Assembly: GCF_008931805.1 (NCBI RefSeq) | Contig: NZ_CP044399.1 | Location: forward strand, 2,480,001-2,544,000 | Direction: 5' to 3' | From: Moritella marina ATCC 15381 | GTDB lineage: Bacteria; Pseudomonadota; Gammaproteobacteria; Enterobacterales; Moritellaceae | Length of the DNA stretch: 64,000 bases | Part shown: piece by piece, positions 7,812 to 16,765 of the stretch | How positions within the stretch are numbered: position 1 is the first letter of the stretch | How the letters are laid out: every line of letters starts with the position of its first letter | The notes under the pieces: model-generated | Seen by the model: the letters and a program-made list of their open reading frames with translations, nothing else | What the model was told of the DNA's origin: nothing | Database searches by the model: none | Made by a program: the position numbers and the translations under genes

Positions 7812-9131
7812 ATGTCTAAATTTCAAAAAACAACGCTTGCTACAGCCCTACTGCTGGTAACTGCACAATCTTCAGCTGCTGGTTTCCAAGTAAGCGAACA
7901 TTCAGCATCTGGTCTTGGACGAGCTTTTGCTGGTGAAGCAGCCGTTGCTGATAATGCATCTGTACTTGCACGTAACCCGGCAGCGATGTCACGCTTTAAA
8001 CAAGCTGAGTTCTCTATTGTTGGCTCTTATGTTGAACCCAATGTAGATATTACAGGTGTTAGCGATACAGATATTGGTCCCGCTTTAGGCCGTGATGCAA
8101 GTGCCTTGAATGCTGACGATATTGTACATAGTGCTTTCGTACCCGCTACATATTTTATCCAACCAATTAACGATAAGTTTGCTGTTGGTCTTGGAATATT
8201 TTCAAGCTACGGTGTTACAACAGAGTTTGATGATAGCTACGCGGCAGGTGCAGCTGCTGGTACAACAGATTTAATGACATTAAATATCAACCCAAATATT
8301 TCTTATAAAGCAACAGACAAATTAAGCTTAGGCTTAGGTGTTAGTGCTGTATACGGTACTGCTACTGTGAAAAGAAACTATGGTGATATAATTGCAGCTC
8401 AAACTTTTGCAGGAGTAAAAGATTCGGGAGCTGATAATGCTACCGCGGCAGCGGCAGCAAGAGCAGCAAACGATCCAAGTAAAGAGCTCTTCCTTTTAGA
8501 GGGCGATGCATGGGGCTTTGGTTGGAATGCTGGTGCTTTATATGAAATTAATCAGAATAACCGTATTGGTTTAGCTTACCGATCACAAGTAGATTTAGGC
8601 TTTGAAGGCGACTTTACTGGCGCGACAAGCGGTGATAAAAAAGTAAGTGCATCACTAGATTTACCATTACCAGCAACAGCTGAGTTATCAGGTTATCACG
8701 CATTAACCGAATCATTTGCTATCTCATACAGTGCTCTTTGGACACAGTGGAGCAAATTTGAAGAGCTAAGAGCAACAAGCTCATCTTGCCAAGGTGGTGA
8801 ATGTTTCTTAAAAGAAGAAAGCTTTGACGATAATATGCGTTATTCTATTGGTGCTGAATACACTATAGATAACGTTGTTTTACGTGCTGGTTTTGCATTA
8901 GATGAATCTGCTGGTGAAACAACACTAAGTATCCCCGAATCAGACCGCCTTTGGTATACAGCAGGTGCAACCTATAACGCAAGCGATGACCTAAGCTTTG
9001 ATTTTGGTATTGCTTACATATATGTAGAAGAAGTTGAGTTTACAGAAACTCCAGCACCAGGTATGGAATACGGCTTTAAATCTTCTGGTGATGCAATCAT
9101 TGCTTCAGCTCAAGCAAACTACCGCTTCTAA
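7812..9131 (+). CDS. fadL: FadL-family outer membrane long-chain fatty acid porin (copy 1)
   Basis: 439 residues. A signal peptide of about 22 residues ends ...QSSAA before GFQVSEHSASGLGRAFAGEAA, the FadL N-terminal hatch region. The family NPA motif is present (ARNPAAMSRF, about residue 54). The remainder is alternating beta-strands and the protein ends in ANYRF with the C-terminal Phe expected for barrel assembly. FadL proteins take long-chain fatty acids, and in some bacteria other hydrophobic compounds, across the outer membrane. This copy is the likeliest true fadL because of the FadR operator 98 bp upstream. A strong terminator follows, so it is probably transcribed alone. Confidence 0.93.
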   Translation: MSKFQKTTLATALLLVTAQSSAAGFQVSEHSASGLGRAFAGEAAVADNASVLARNPAAMSRFKQAEFSIVGSYVEPNVDITGVSDTDIGPALGRDASALNADDIVHSAFVPATYFIQPINDKFAVGLGIFSSYGVTTEFDDSYAAGAAAGTTDLMTLNINPNISYKATDKLSLGLGVSAVYGTATVKRNYGDIIAAQTFAGVKDSGADNATAAAAARAANDPSKELFLLEGDAWGFGWNAGALYEINQNNRIGLAYRSQVDLGFEGDFTGATSGDKKVSASLDLPLPATAELSGYHALTESFAISYSALWTQWSKFEELRATSSSCQGGECFLKEESFDDNMRYSIGAEYTIDNVVLRAGFALDESAGETTLSIPESDRLWYTAGATYNASDDLSFDFGIAYIYVEEVEFTETPAPGMEYGFKSSGDAIIASAQANYRF

Positions 9132-9173
9132 TACTGCTTAGATAAGCATATAAATATCTAAATACAGTAAATA

Positions 9174-9200
9174 AAATAGCGCCATCAGGCGCTATTTTTA
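9174..9200 (+). terminator. Rho-independent terminator after fadL copy 1
   Basis: AAATAGCGCC (9174-9183) and GGCGCTATTT (9188-9197) form a perfect 10-bp stem with an ATCA loop and trailing T-residues. Confidence 0.9.
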
Positions 9201-9245
9201 TTTTCTACTAACCTTAAAATAAAGCATCATTTTAAGGGAATATTT

Positions 9246-10538
9246 ATGAGTAAAAGTTGTAGCCGTGATTCACCAATCGTTTATCTAAGTACAATCCTGA
9301 GCCTCATCATCTATTATAGCCCTTTAACCAACGCCGCAAGCTATCAATCCTCAACAACATCTGCAATCGAACTAGGCAACGCTGGTGCAGGTGCAGCCGC
9401 AGACACCAACAACCTCGCCAATATCGCCGTTAATCCAGCCATTACAGCCGCATTTAAACATCCCAGTATTGCTTTCGCCGCTATCTTTGTTACATCAGAG
9501 AAAGACATCGAGGGTGAGAATTATTCAAGTGGTGATCCCGCAGCGTTAGACCAACAAAGCATTGGTGATAATTACGTTGTACCATCAGCCTATTTTGCTT
9601 TTCCAATCAATGAAAAATGGTCGTTTGGTTTTGCTACATTTTCAAATTATAACGTACGCAACAACTATGATACTCGATATCCTGCTGGCACTGTCACCGG
9701 GCAAAGATCCTTATTCACTTATGAGATAAACCCGAATATCGCCGTTAAACTAACAGACAAACTGTATCTCGGCATTGGTGTTAGCGCTATCCATGGCAAT
9801 TATGAGCTAGTCACAAATTACGGTGCACAAAACCCCACTAATCCAAGTCAAATATATCAAGACTTTGAAGGGGTAGGATTAGACTTTAGATATAATATTG
9901 GCCTGTTATACAAAATAAATAAGCGCCATCAATTCGGCTTATCTTATCGTTCAGCAACAGAGATTGAAACTGAAGGTGATTTCACGACACTGGCAAATAA
10001 TAATGACCTCTTATTCCAAGATAACACGACGCTTTCTATGGCAGTACCCAGTGAAACAACCCTATCAGGTTTCCACCAACTTGATCCTCGATTAGCAATA
10101 CAATATTCCCTCGCTTGGTATGGCTGGGAAAACCTAGATTACATCTCAGTTGCACACCCTGACTGCCCCGCTAATCCCGACTTTAACTTACCGCAAGGAC
10201 AATGTTTAACCGAATCAGTTAATGCAAAAGATAGCTGGAAGTTTGCCTTTGCTGTTAGCTACAAATTAAACGATGTCATCTTACTGCGCAGTGGTGCTTC
10301 AACAGAAAAATCCACCGAAAGCGCAACCTTCGCCATCCCCTTCGATGAAAAGAATAACTTCAGCGTGGGGTTAACCTATTTTGCCAGTCGCTCATTAAGT
10401 TTTGATATAGGTCTGACTTATGTGAAATATGAAACGACCCGCATTGAGGATACCGTGGGCTTGGATTCATTCAGTGTTAGCGCTGAAGGTGATAGTACGA
10501 TGCTTGGTTTGCAGCTTAATTATCAGTTAATTAACTGA
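9246..10538 (+). CDS. FadL-family outer membrane protein (copy 2)
   Basis: 430 residues. AAGGGA precedes the ATG. The signal peptide is long, with SPIVYLSTILSLIIYYSPLTNAA as the core, and the mature protein starts near ASYQSSTTSAIELGNAGAGAAAD. The NPA motif is present (AVNPAITAAF). It aligns with its neighbours along the whole barrel (INPNIAVKLTDKLYLGIGVSAIHG; FGLSYRSATEIETEGDF), but it is more diverged and lacks the usual aromatic last residue, ending QLNYQLIN. It may carry a different substrate. It sits between two terminator-bounded fadL genes, and no FadR-like site was seen in the 114-bp gap before it. Confidence 0.88.
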   Translation: MSKSCSRDSPIVYLSTILSLIIYYSPLTNAASYQSSTTSAIELGNAGAGAAADTNNLANIAVNPAITAAFKHPSIAFAAIFVTSEKDIEGENYSSGDPAALDQQSIGDNYVVPSAYFAFPINEKWSFGFATFSNYNVRNNYDTRYPAGTVTGQRSLFTYEINPNIAVKLTDKLYLGIGVSAIHGNYELVTNYGAQNPTNPSQIYQDFEGVGLDFRYNIGLLYKINKRHQFGLSYRSATEIETEGDFTTLANNNDLLFQDNTTLSMAVPSETTLSGFHQLDPRLAIQYSLAWYGWENLDYISVAHPDCPANPDFNLPQGQCLTESVNAKDSWKFAFAVSYKLNDVILLRSGASTEKSTESATFAIPFDEKNNFSVGLTYFASRSLSFDIGLTYVKYETTRIEDTVGLDSFSVSAEGDSTMLGLQLNYQLIN

Positions 10539-10926
10539 TAAGAATACTTATAAATTCAGATTATTTATAAACTCGCTAATAATAAATAAAAATCAACAAG
10601 TAGAGTTTCAGCTCTATCTGGTTAAGCCTAAAAATACAGTTAATGCTATTATCACTAAAACACACTAGATTATATTAGTACTTAAAAATACCTTAAAGTT
10701 AAGTCACTAACCCATAGTAAATACTAACTTCAAACACTCATTCAAGTTTGAATAGCATTACTAATACCAAACTTCTTGTCCTCACATAAACATCTCATTA
10801 AATCCTTATAATAACCCCGGTAATAAATCGAACTCAGTTAGCGGCCTGCTCAACACGTTCGAGTAACACTGTAATTAACATGGATGTATTTACTTTTATA
10901 TTATTTATATGAGACAAGGATTAGTC
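10539..10926. other. Intergenic region before fadL copy 3
   Basis: About 390 bp, AT-rich, no credible gene. Small dyads include TAGAG/CTCTA near 10601-10616 and TCGAAC (10828-10833) facing GTTCGA (10857-10862) around a 23-nt loop. No clear FadR, CRP or terminator consensus was found. Confidence 0.5.
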
Positions 10927-12339
10927 ATGAAAAAAACCTATTCGTTCAAACAGGAAGTGTTCCAAAAGCATAAAATAGCAAACGCAGTATTCGTCGCAAC
11001 AATGATGGCAAGTACTCAAGCATCAGCAGCTGGCTTTCAAGTTAACGTGCAATCTGCATCTGCATTGGGTAACGCCAATGCCGGTTTTGCCGCCAATACA
11101 GAGAATGCCGCAGTTATCGCAACCAATCCAGCAGCTGCAGCATCCTTTGACAAGTTCGCCTTTTCATTTGGTGGTGCTTATGTAGAGCCTACCGTAGAGA
11201 CAACAGGTGAAAATACACCACTTGCTCCTTATTATTCTAACTTTAACGCCGGATTCGGAACTAACTACAGTGGACCAAGTAAATCCGATTATGATGTCGA
11301 TAACTCGGTAAACGCTTCGACGCTCCCTTCTGTTTATGTTGTGATGCCCCTAGGTAATAAAGTAGCGATGGGCTTAGCTGGTTATACTAACTACGGAACT
11401 AACACTGAGTTTCCAGATGAATATGCCGCAGGTTTACTTGGCGGTTCAACGCAATTAACGACATTCAACTTAAACCCGAGTCTCGCATTTAAAGTAGGCA
11501 GTAAGATACGCTTAGGCGTCGGCGCTCAAATTGTTTATGGTTCCGCAGAACTCGAACGAAACCTTGGTGATGGTGCCGCATTAGGTGCTATGAATGGTAT
11601 CGCCGAATTAGCTCAGGCAGGTGCTTCAGCAGCGCAAATTGGCGGTGCTATCGCTGCGAATAATGCGGCACTATCAGGCCAAGGTGGTGGTACTCAAGCC
11701 TTCATTATGGAAGGTGACGATATCGGTTTTGGTTGGAATGCTGGTGTTTTATTTGATCTAAATGATAACCACAAAATTGGCGTGAGCTATCGTTCGGAAG
11801 TTGAGCTTACCTTTGAAGGTGACTACTCAAACTACCAAGGTGCTGAGTTAACTGGACAATTAGATTTATCATTGCCAGCTATGGCCGAACTCGGTGGTTT
11901 TCACCGTGTGGGTAACATAGCCCTGCAATACGGTGTGGTTTGGACTGAATGGAGCAGCTTCGACGGCCTAAAAGGGGTAGCAGCTGAAAATAATAACTTA
12001 GTGTTATTCGAAAAAGGTTACAACTATGAAGACAACATTCGTTATTCAGCAGGCTTATCATATTACTTAGGCGAAAAAATCATATTACGTGCTGGTTATG
12101 CATTAGATGAAGCAGCCGGTGACACGACGATCAGTATTCCAGACTCAGAACGTCAATGGTACACAGCAGGTCTGACATTCAATATAACAGACACACTTTC
12201 ATTTGATTTAGCCGCCGCATATATTGTCGGTGAAGAAACATCATTTACTGAAACAGACACTAATACAGGTTTAATATATGCGTTTACGAATAAGGCCGAA
12301 GCAGTTGTTGGTTCAGCACAAATGAATTTAGTTTTCTAA
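10927..12339 (+). CDS. FadL-family outer membrane protein (copy 3)
   Basis: 470 residues from the ATG at 10927, preferred over an in-frame ATG 18 bp upstream because ACAAGGA lies at ribosome-binding distance only for the inner one. A long signal peptide ends ...MASTQASAA before GFQVNVQSASALGNANAGFAAN. The NPA motif (ATNPAAAASF) is present and the last residue is Phe (AQMNLVF). It resembles copy 1 more than copy 2, for example GDDIGFGWNAGVLFDLNDNHKIGVSYRSEVELTFEGDY and RAGYALDEAAGDTTISIPDSERQWYTAG in matching positions. Copies 1 and 3 thus look like the closer paralogues. A hairpin shared with the converging operon follows. Confidence 0.93.
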   Translation: MKKTYSFKQEVFQKHKIANAVFVATMMASTQASAAGFQVNVQSASALGNANAGFAANTENAAVIATNPAAAASFDKFAFSFGGAYVEPTVETTGENTPLAPYYSNFNAGFGTNYSGPSKSDYDVDNSVNASTLPSVYVVMPLGNKVAMGLAGYTNYGTNTEFPDEYAAGLLGGSTQLTTFNLNPSLAFKVGSKIRLGVGAQIVYGSAELERNLGDGAALGAMNGIAELAQAGASAAQIGGAIAANNAALSGQGGGTQAFIMEGDDIGFGWNAGVLFDLNDNHKIGVSYRSEVELTFEGDYSNYQGAELTGQLDLSLPAMAELGGFHRVGNIALQYGVVWTEWSSFDGLKGVAAENNNLVLFEKGYNYEDNIRYSAGLSYYLGEKIILRAGYALDEAAGDTTISIPDSERQWYTAGLTFNITDTLSFDLAAAYIVGEETSFTETDTNTGLIYAFTNKAEAVVGSAQMNLVF

Positions 12340-12364
12340 GTTAACGACCATATAACCATGTCAT

Positions 12365-12394
12365 AATAGGTTCCCTAATAGCTGGGAGCCTATT
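12365..12394. terminator. Hairpin between convergent fadL copy 3 and the phosphatase gene
   Basis: AATAGGTTCCC (12365-12375) pairs with GGGAGCCTATT (12384-12394) with one G-U pair and an 8-nt loop. T-tracts are weak on both sides, but the position between convergent genes suggests termination. Confidence 0.55.
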
Positions 12395-12405
12395 GTAACC
12401 TTCAG

Positions 12406-12987
12406 TTATAGCTTTATGTTAAGTTCACCAATAGACCAACGCCCACGCTCAAAATAAAAATGTTGAGCGCAATGATAATCTAATTTATGCGGTGCTTTAC
12501 CTAACATATCCCAATTCGTGGCATTAGCATAAATAGCACGGATAATACCTTTATGACTAACACAGCCAATTCGCTGCTCTACATTCACAATATCCAAGGC
12601 CTCAATCCAAGCACTAACCCGCTTTGCCACTAAACGAGGAGATTCACCACCAACAGGCCGTAAATCTAATCCCAAAGACTCTTGTTCAGTAACATAAACT
12701 GGATCTTGCTGTCTTAATTGAGCTAATGTTTTTCCTTCCCAATTTCCCCAACTCATTTCGATCAATGCACTTTCCACCTGCGCATTCACGCTAAGTAATT
12801 CAGCCGTTTGTTGCGCTCTTAACAACGGGCTATGAAACCAAGGTATCGATAACAAAAGTTCAGGTAACTTGTAGGCACTAATTTGCAGCTTGCCCGCTTC
12901 ATTCAAAGGAATATCTGTGCGACCTTGTAATCGCTTTTCAACATTCCATTGGGTTTGTCCGTGACGAATAAAATACACGTGGATCAT
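12406..12987 (-). CDS. Histidine phosphatase family protein
   Basis: 193 residues, the length of small phosphoglycerate-mutase-like phosphatases. The RHG motif with the phospho-accepting histidine is at residues 8-10 (FIRHGQTQWN). A second Arg is in PLLRAQQTAELL, the general-acid Glu in EMSWGNWEG, and the second catalytic His in CVSHKGIIRAIY. The start lies only 2 bp after the stop of the upstream glycosyltransferase, so the two are almost certainly translated together. The substrate is unknown. Given four glycosyltransferases upstream, a phosphorylated sugar or glycoside intermediate is a reasonable guess, as in glucosyl-phosphoglycerate pathways where phosphatases of this superfamily act after a glycosyltransferase; that is inference only. 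Confidence 0.88.
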   Translation of the reverse strand: MIHVYFIRHGQTQWNVEKRLQGRTDIPLNEAGKLQISAYKLPELLLSIPWFHSPLLRAQQTAELLSVNAQVESALIEMSWGNWEGKTLAQLRQQDPVYVTEQESLGLDLRPVGGESPRLVAKRVSAWIEALDIVNVEQRIGCVSHKGIIRAIYANATNWDMLGKAPHKLDYHCAQHFYFERGRWSIGELNIKL

Positions 12988-12989
12988 GG

Positions 12990-14204
12990 CTATACCTTAC
13001 TCGTTGGGTCTAATAGTGCATCCTGAATAACATACTTAATCTGTAATGCACTAGCGTCGATAGAGTGATGTTGCTCAACATATTCAATCGCCGCCTGCTG
13101 CATTAACTTTAATTTGGCTGGATCAAGCAATAAATTATCAATCGCGAGTGCCATATCAGTCGCGTTATACGCATCAACGAGGATGCCAGTGACATTATTT
13201 CTTACAATTGAACTCACGCCACCTTGATCACCCGCAACGACAGCGACACCCGCTTGTTGAGCCTCTAGAAAGATCATGCCAAGGGCTTCATTTATCGCCG
13301 GCCACAACAATAATTCGAAATGGGGTAATAACTGTCTTATTTGGTTATTTTCAACAGCACCGGCAAACTTCACTTGTTTATATGGTGCGAAAAGCCCCTG
13401 CACTTCAGCTTGCATCACGCCATCACCAATAATTAATAGTTGATAAGGCTGTTGTAACAAATCAACCACTGAACTGAGTTGCTGGTAGGAACTGTGTTTA
13501 TCGCCACTACGCATCATCGCGATGGTGATAAGCCAAGGTAAACGACTGTCTAAGTCATATTTTTCGGCAAGCTCTGTTCGCGTTGAGATCACGCTTGATG
13601 GCGATATTTTGTCAGTGTTCGGTAGATCGTCGATAAACGTATTCAATGATACCAATGGCGAATCATGTTGTGGCTGCTGAGCATAAAACGCCGTTAATGC
13701 GAGTTTATCAACAGGATTAATACAAATGACTTTACTCGCCAGTGCTAATCCTTTCGCGACTTCTTGATGATATAACGCCCAGCCACCGCTAGCACGTTTT
13801 TCAGCCCATGATGCCTCTGCCACTATGTATGGAATATTGAGGCTGTGACAAATAATAGGACCAATTAAATCAGGCGCTTTATAATATAAGTGATAAGTAA
13901 ACCACGCTTGCGGTGTAAAGCCTTTTTGCTGCCAACGTCGCATGATCCTGCGCGCTTCTTTTTTAGCAAGCGCAATAAGGCGTTGTTGGCGTAGGCTATC
14001 ACCCGCTTTATCAAAAGAACGTAACTGGCTTGCAAGGTCAACATGATAACCAGCCTGCTCTAGTGCGCGAATAAATAATCTAGCGATCTTACGATCACCA
14101 GATGGGTTTGGGTGTGAGGGTGATTTAAGCGGCGCATAAAAAGCGACGCCTGTTTTGACACTTTGATTAAGACCTGCTCTAGCAGCTGTATTAGCCACGA
14201 TCAT
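12990..14204 (-). CDS. Glycosyltransferase family 4 protein
   Basis: 404 residues. The C-terminal GT-B half shows the nucleotide-sugar signature EALGMIFLEAQQAGVAVVAGDQGGVSSIV (E-x7-E) and the N-terminal half begins VAFYAPLKSPSHPNPSGDRKIARLFIRALEQAGYHVD, typical of family 4. The start is uncertain: TTG (14207), ATG (14204) and GTG are possible, all inside the last codons of the upstream gene; I take the ATG. No membrane segment is evident, so it acts in the cytosol or at the inner face of the membrane. The acceptor and sugar are unknown. Overlap upstream and a 2-bp gap downstream place it firmly in the five-gene operon. Confidence 0.88.
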   Translation of the reverse strand: MIVANTAARAGLNQSVKTGVAFYAPLKSPSHPNPSGDRKIARLFIRALEQAGYHVDLASQLRSFDKAGDSLRQQRLIALAKKEARRIMRRWQQKGFTPQAWFTYHLYYKAPDLIGPIICHSLNIPYIVAEASWAEKRASGGWALYHQEVAKGLALASKVICINPVDKLALTAFYAQQPQHDSPLVSLNTFIDDLPNTDKISPSSVISTRTELAEKYDLDSRLPWLITIAMMRSGDKHSSYQQLSSVVDLLQQPYQLLIIGDGVMQAEVQGLFAPYKQVKFAGAVENNQIRQLLPHFELLLWPAINEALGMIFLEAQQAGVAVVAGDQGGVSSIVRNNVTGILVDAYNATDMALAIDNLLLDPAKLKLMQQAAIEYVEQHHSIDASALQIKYVIQDALLDPTSKV

Positions 14205-15420
14205 CAAACAGCTTTTCTAACTGGTCGATGCCGATCTTGACATCAAAACGTCGATGTAGCTGCTTTTGTCCTTCTGCACCAAGGCGTTCACGCTTCTCAC
14301 CACTTCGTAATAAATCATCTAACGCTGCGGTTAACTGCGCCACATTATTAGACTCGACCAAGACACCATTTTCACCACTGTCGATAAGCTCTGGAATACC
14401 AGAAATATCTGTCGCTAAGCAACATACCGATTGGCTTTGCGCTTCCATCAATACGTTAGGCATACCGTCTCTATCACCATCGGCAACAATCTTACTTGCT
14501 AGCACAAACAAATCACTTTCACGATATGCTTCAAGCACGGTTAATTGTGGTTGTGCGCCTTGCCATTCAATATGCTGCTCAATACCAAGCGCTTTAGCTT
14601 GTTGACGTAATGCTTTCAAAATACCGCCACCACCAATATGGGTTAACTGCCAGTGTAAATCTTTTGGCAGTTTAGCCAGCGCATTCAATAAGTCATCATA
14701 GCCTTTCTTCGGGACTGCGCGGCCAACACTGATAATTTTAACCGGATTATCAGCAGAGCTACCATTCACATCTGCACGAGAAATACGATCTACATGTTGA
14801 AATCGTGTGAAATCTAAACCGTGATACACCAAATGTACCTTGCTTGGATCTTTCGCTAGGGATTGTAGGTATGAATGATTAGCGGCTGTACAAGTCGATA
14901 ACCATTCTAACTCTGCGAGTTTTTCTGATAAGTCCCATTGCTCAGTCGTCCAAATGTCTTTAGCGTGAGCAGAACAAGACCAAGGTAAATCATTAACAAG
15001 TGCCGCATAACGCGTTACTGAGGCTGGTGTATGTAGGAAGTGTGCATACATTTGCTCAACCCCCTCTGGCATTTCTGCGGCTAATACTAGACTTTGGCCA
15101 AAGCGACGAACGCGGCCACGGCTAGTATCCCGTTTTAAATCACGGAAAAATTGCTTAAATACTTTTACCAATGAGAATTGAGTCCCCAACTTCCAAAACG
15201 CTTTTAAAACCCGTAATGGTTCATCATGTAAATACTCAGGTAAATACAGTACGTCCGCTTCAATTTGTTGATGGATCGGGTGCGTACTGGTATCAGTCGG
15301 ATGACGTAACGACACTAAGGTAATCTCGAAACCGCGTAATTCTAGCGCTCTAATTTCTTGCGCAATAAAGGTTTCTGATAGGCGTGGATAGCCTTTAAGT
15401 ACTAATGCAATTTTCTTCAC
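14191..15420 (-). CDS. Glycosyltransferase family 4 protein (WcaL-like)
   Basis: 409 residues from a GTG at 15420. An upstream in-frame TTG at 15429 is less likely, because AAGGT is well spaced for the GTG and the family usually begins MKKIALVLKGYPRLSETFI as here. The N-terminal GYPRLSETFIAQEIRALE segment is characteristic of exopolysaccharide family-4 transferases. The C-terminal donor site reads DRDGMPNVLMEAQSQSVCCLATDISGIPELI. VGRAVPKKGYDDLLNALAKL is the conserved linker strand before the second Rossmann domain. It would transfer a hexose from a nucleotide sugar to an unknown acceptor. It overlaps the next gene by about 14 bp. Confidence 0.88.
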   Translation of the reverse strand: MKKIALVLKGYPRLSETFIAQEIRALELRGFEITLVSLRHPTDTSTHPIHQQIEADVLYLPEYLHDEPLRVLKAFWKLGTQFSLVKVFKQFFRDLKRDTSRGRVRRFGQSLVLAAEMPEGVEQMYAHFLHTPASVTRYAALVNDLPWSCSAHAKDIWTTEQWDLSEKLAELEWLSTCTAANHSYLQSLAKDPSKVHLVYHGLDFTRFQHVDRISRADVNGSSADNPVKIISVGRAVPKKGYDDLLNALAKLPKDLHWQLTHIGGGGILKALRQQAKALGIEQHIEWQGAQPQLTVLEAYRESDLFVLASKIVADGDRDGMPNVLMEAQSQSVCCLATDISGIPELIDSGENGVLVESNNVAQLTAALDDLLRSGEKRERLGAEGQKQLHRRFDVKIGIDQLEKLFDDRG

Positions 15421-15526
15421 TACAGACAACCTTAAACTTTTATAATTAAATCATTAACAAGAGATACACTGCAATGTAGGACGAAATAACACATTGCGCG
15501 TTTATTGGGTACTTATTCACCATGAA

Positions 15527-16699
15527 CTAAGCAGACTCGTGCCTTGCAGTGTCAGCTTTATCAACAGCCCAATCAATCAACAACTTAGCGCTTTGAACTG
15601 CGCCTTGATTATCGATGTTAACTGTTTCAGCGGTGCTGTTTAGTGCACTATTAATAGCGGTTTTTAATGTGTCGACACTCAACTCATCATTCTTAACGAA
15701 TTGCAGCACCTTCGCTTCAGCTAGCACTTCACTTCGCGCTAACTGCTCTGTTTCACCTTCCCCTTCAAATGGGATCACCACAGCGGGAACGCCTGTTAAT
15801 AATAAATCCATGACAGTGTTATAACCGGCTCTTGAAATTGACACGTAAGCATTGCTTAGCTCACTTAAAAAGTCATCAGCAAGGTCGACAACTTGTAAAT
15901 TTGACTGCTGCTGCGCTTGGAAATAGGTTTTATCAGCGCTGTCCATATTCGGTCCCGTGATCAGTAACCACCTTTTATCCGCAGCAAAACCACTGTTATA
16001 CAGTGCCATCACCGCGACTAAAATATCTTTGCCAATACTACCGCCACCAACAGATACCACTATCGTATCTTTTGTTTTAGGTTGATTAGGTTGATTGGCC
16101 AATGTCGGACATACATAGCCTGAATAACTGATCTTATCCGCAATCATATCCGCAACAGGGAAACTTTTTGCTAATGGATAGAAATCTTCATCACCATGCA
16201 CTAGTACATGTTGGTAATAGGTTTTAACTAGGTTAACGTATTCTTGTTCTCTGACCGTTGAACGTCGCTGTAAAATATCGCGAATAGATGAAACAAGCAC
16301 TGGTGGCTTATCCTGCGATTTAGCCCAGTCTAGCAATGGTAATAACTCAAAGCGCATTTGTCTGCGCCCAAATGGGTATGTTTCAGTGACGATTAAATCG
16401 GGTTGGAGCGTGTCACAAAGTGCTAATAGCGCTTGCGTACGCTGTTTTTTATCCTCGTCACTGACTGGAGTGCCATCTGCTTTAGCTAAACCACTAAAAC
16501 CGGAATCAGCACTCTTTACAGCCATTAATTGGTGCATGGTCGCAGAGCCAAAAGACATACTCGGTACTGGCATGCCACCAAAAATAACATCAACCTGAGC
16601 GCCTTGTTCACAGAGCGCTTGTACAATAAGAGATGACCTGCGAACGTGACCAATACCTAATAAATATTGCACATAATACATAATACGCGGTGCTGACAT
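15527..16699 (-). CDS. MurG-like glycosyltransferase (COG4671 type), paralogue 1
   Basis: 390 residues preceded by AAGGA. It begins RIMYYVQYLLGIGHVRRSSLIVQALCEQG; the G-x-GH-x-RR loop is the acceptor-side glycine motif of the GT-B fold in MurG-like enzymes. The C-terminal part contains VSVGGGSIGKDI and YVSISRAGYNTVMDLLLTGVPAVVIPFEGEGETEQLARSEVL, the donor-binding region typical of family 28 and COG4671 predicted glycosyltransferases. No biochemical function is known to me for this group. It shares architecture and motifs with the adjacent upstream gene and is probably an old tandem duplicate. Confidence 0.8.
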   Translation of the reverse strand: MSAPRIMYYVQYLLGIGHVRRSSLIVQALCEQGAQVDVIFGGMPVPSMSFGSATMHQLMAVKSADSGFSGLAKADGTPVSDEDKKQRTQALLALCDTLQPDLIVTETYPFGRRQMRFELLPLLDWAKSQDKPPVLVSSIRDILQRRSTVREQEYVNLVKTYYQHVLVHGDEDFYPLAKSFPVADMIADKISYSGYVCPTLANQPNQPKTKDTIVVSVGGGSIGKDILVAVMALYNSGFAADKRWLLITGPNMDSADKTYFQAQQQSNLQVVDLADDFLSELSNAYVSISRAGYNTVMDLLLTGVPAVVIPFEGEGETEQLARSEVLAEAKVLQFVKNDELSVDTLKTAINSALNSTAETVNIDNQGAVQSAKLLIDWAVDKADTARHESA

Positions 16700-16765
16700 A
16701 TCTGGTCCTTGCGAAAAATAAATTGGAAAATGCGATACGATTATTTTGAGTCGATTACTTTGACA

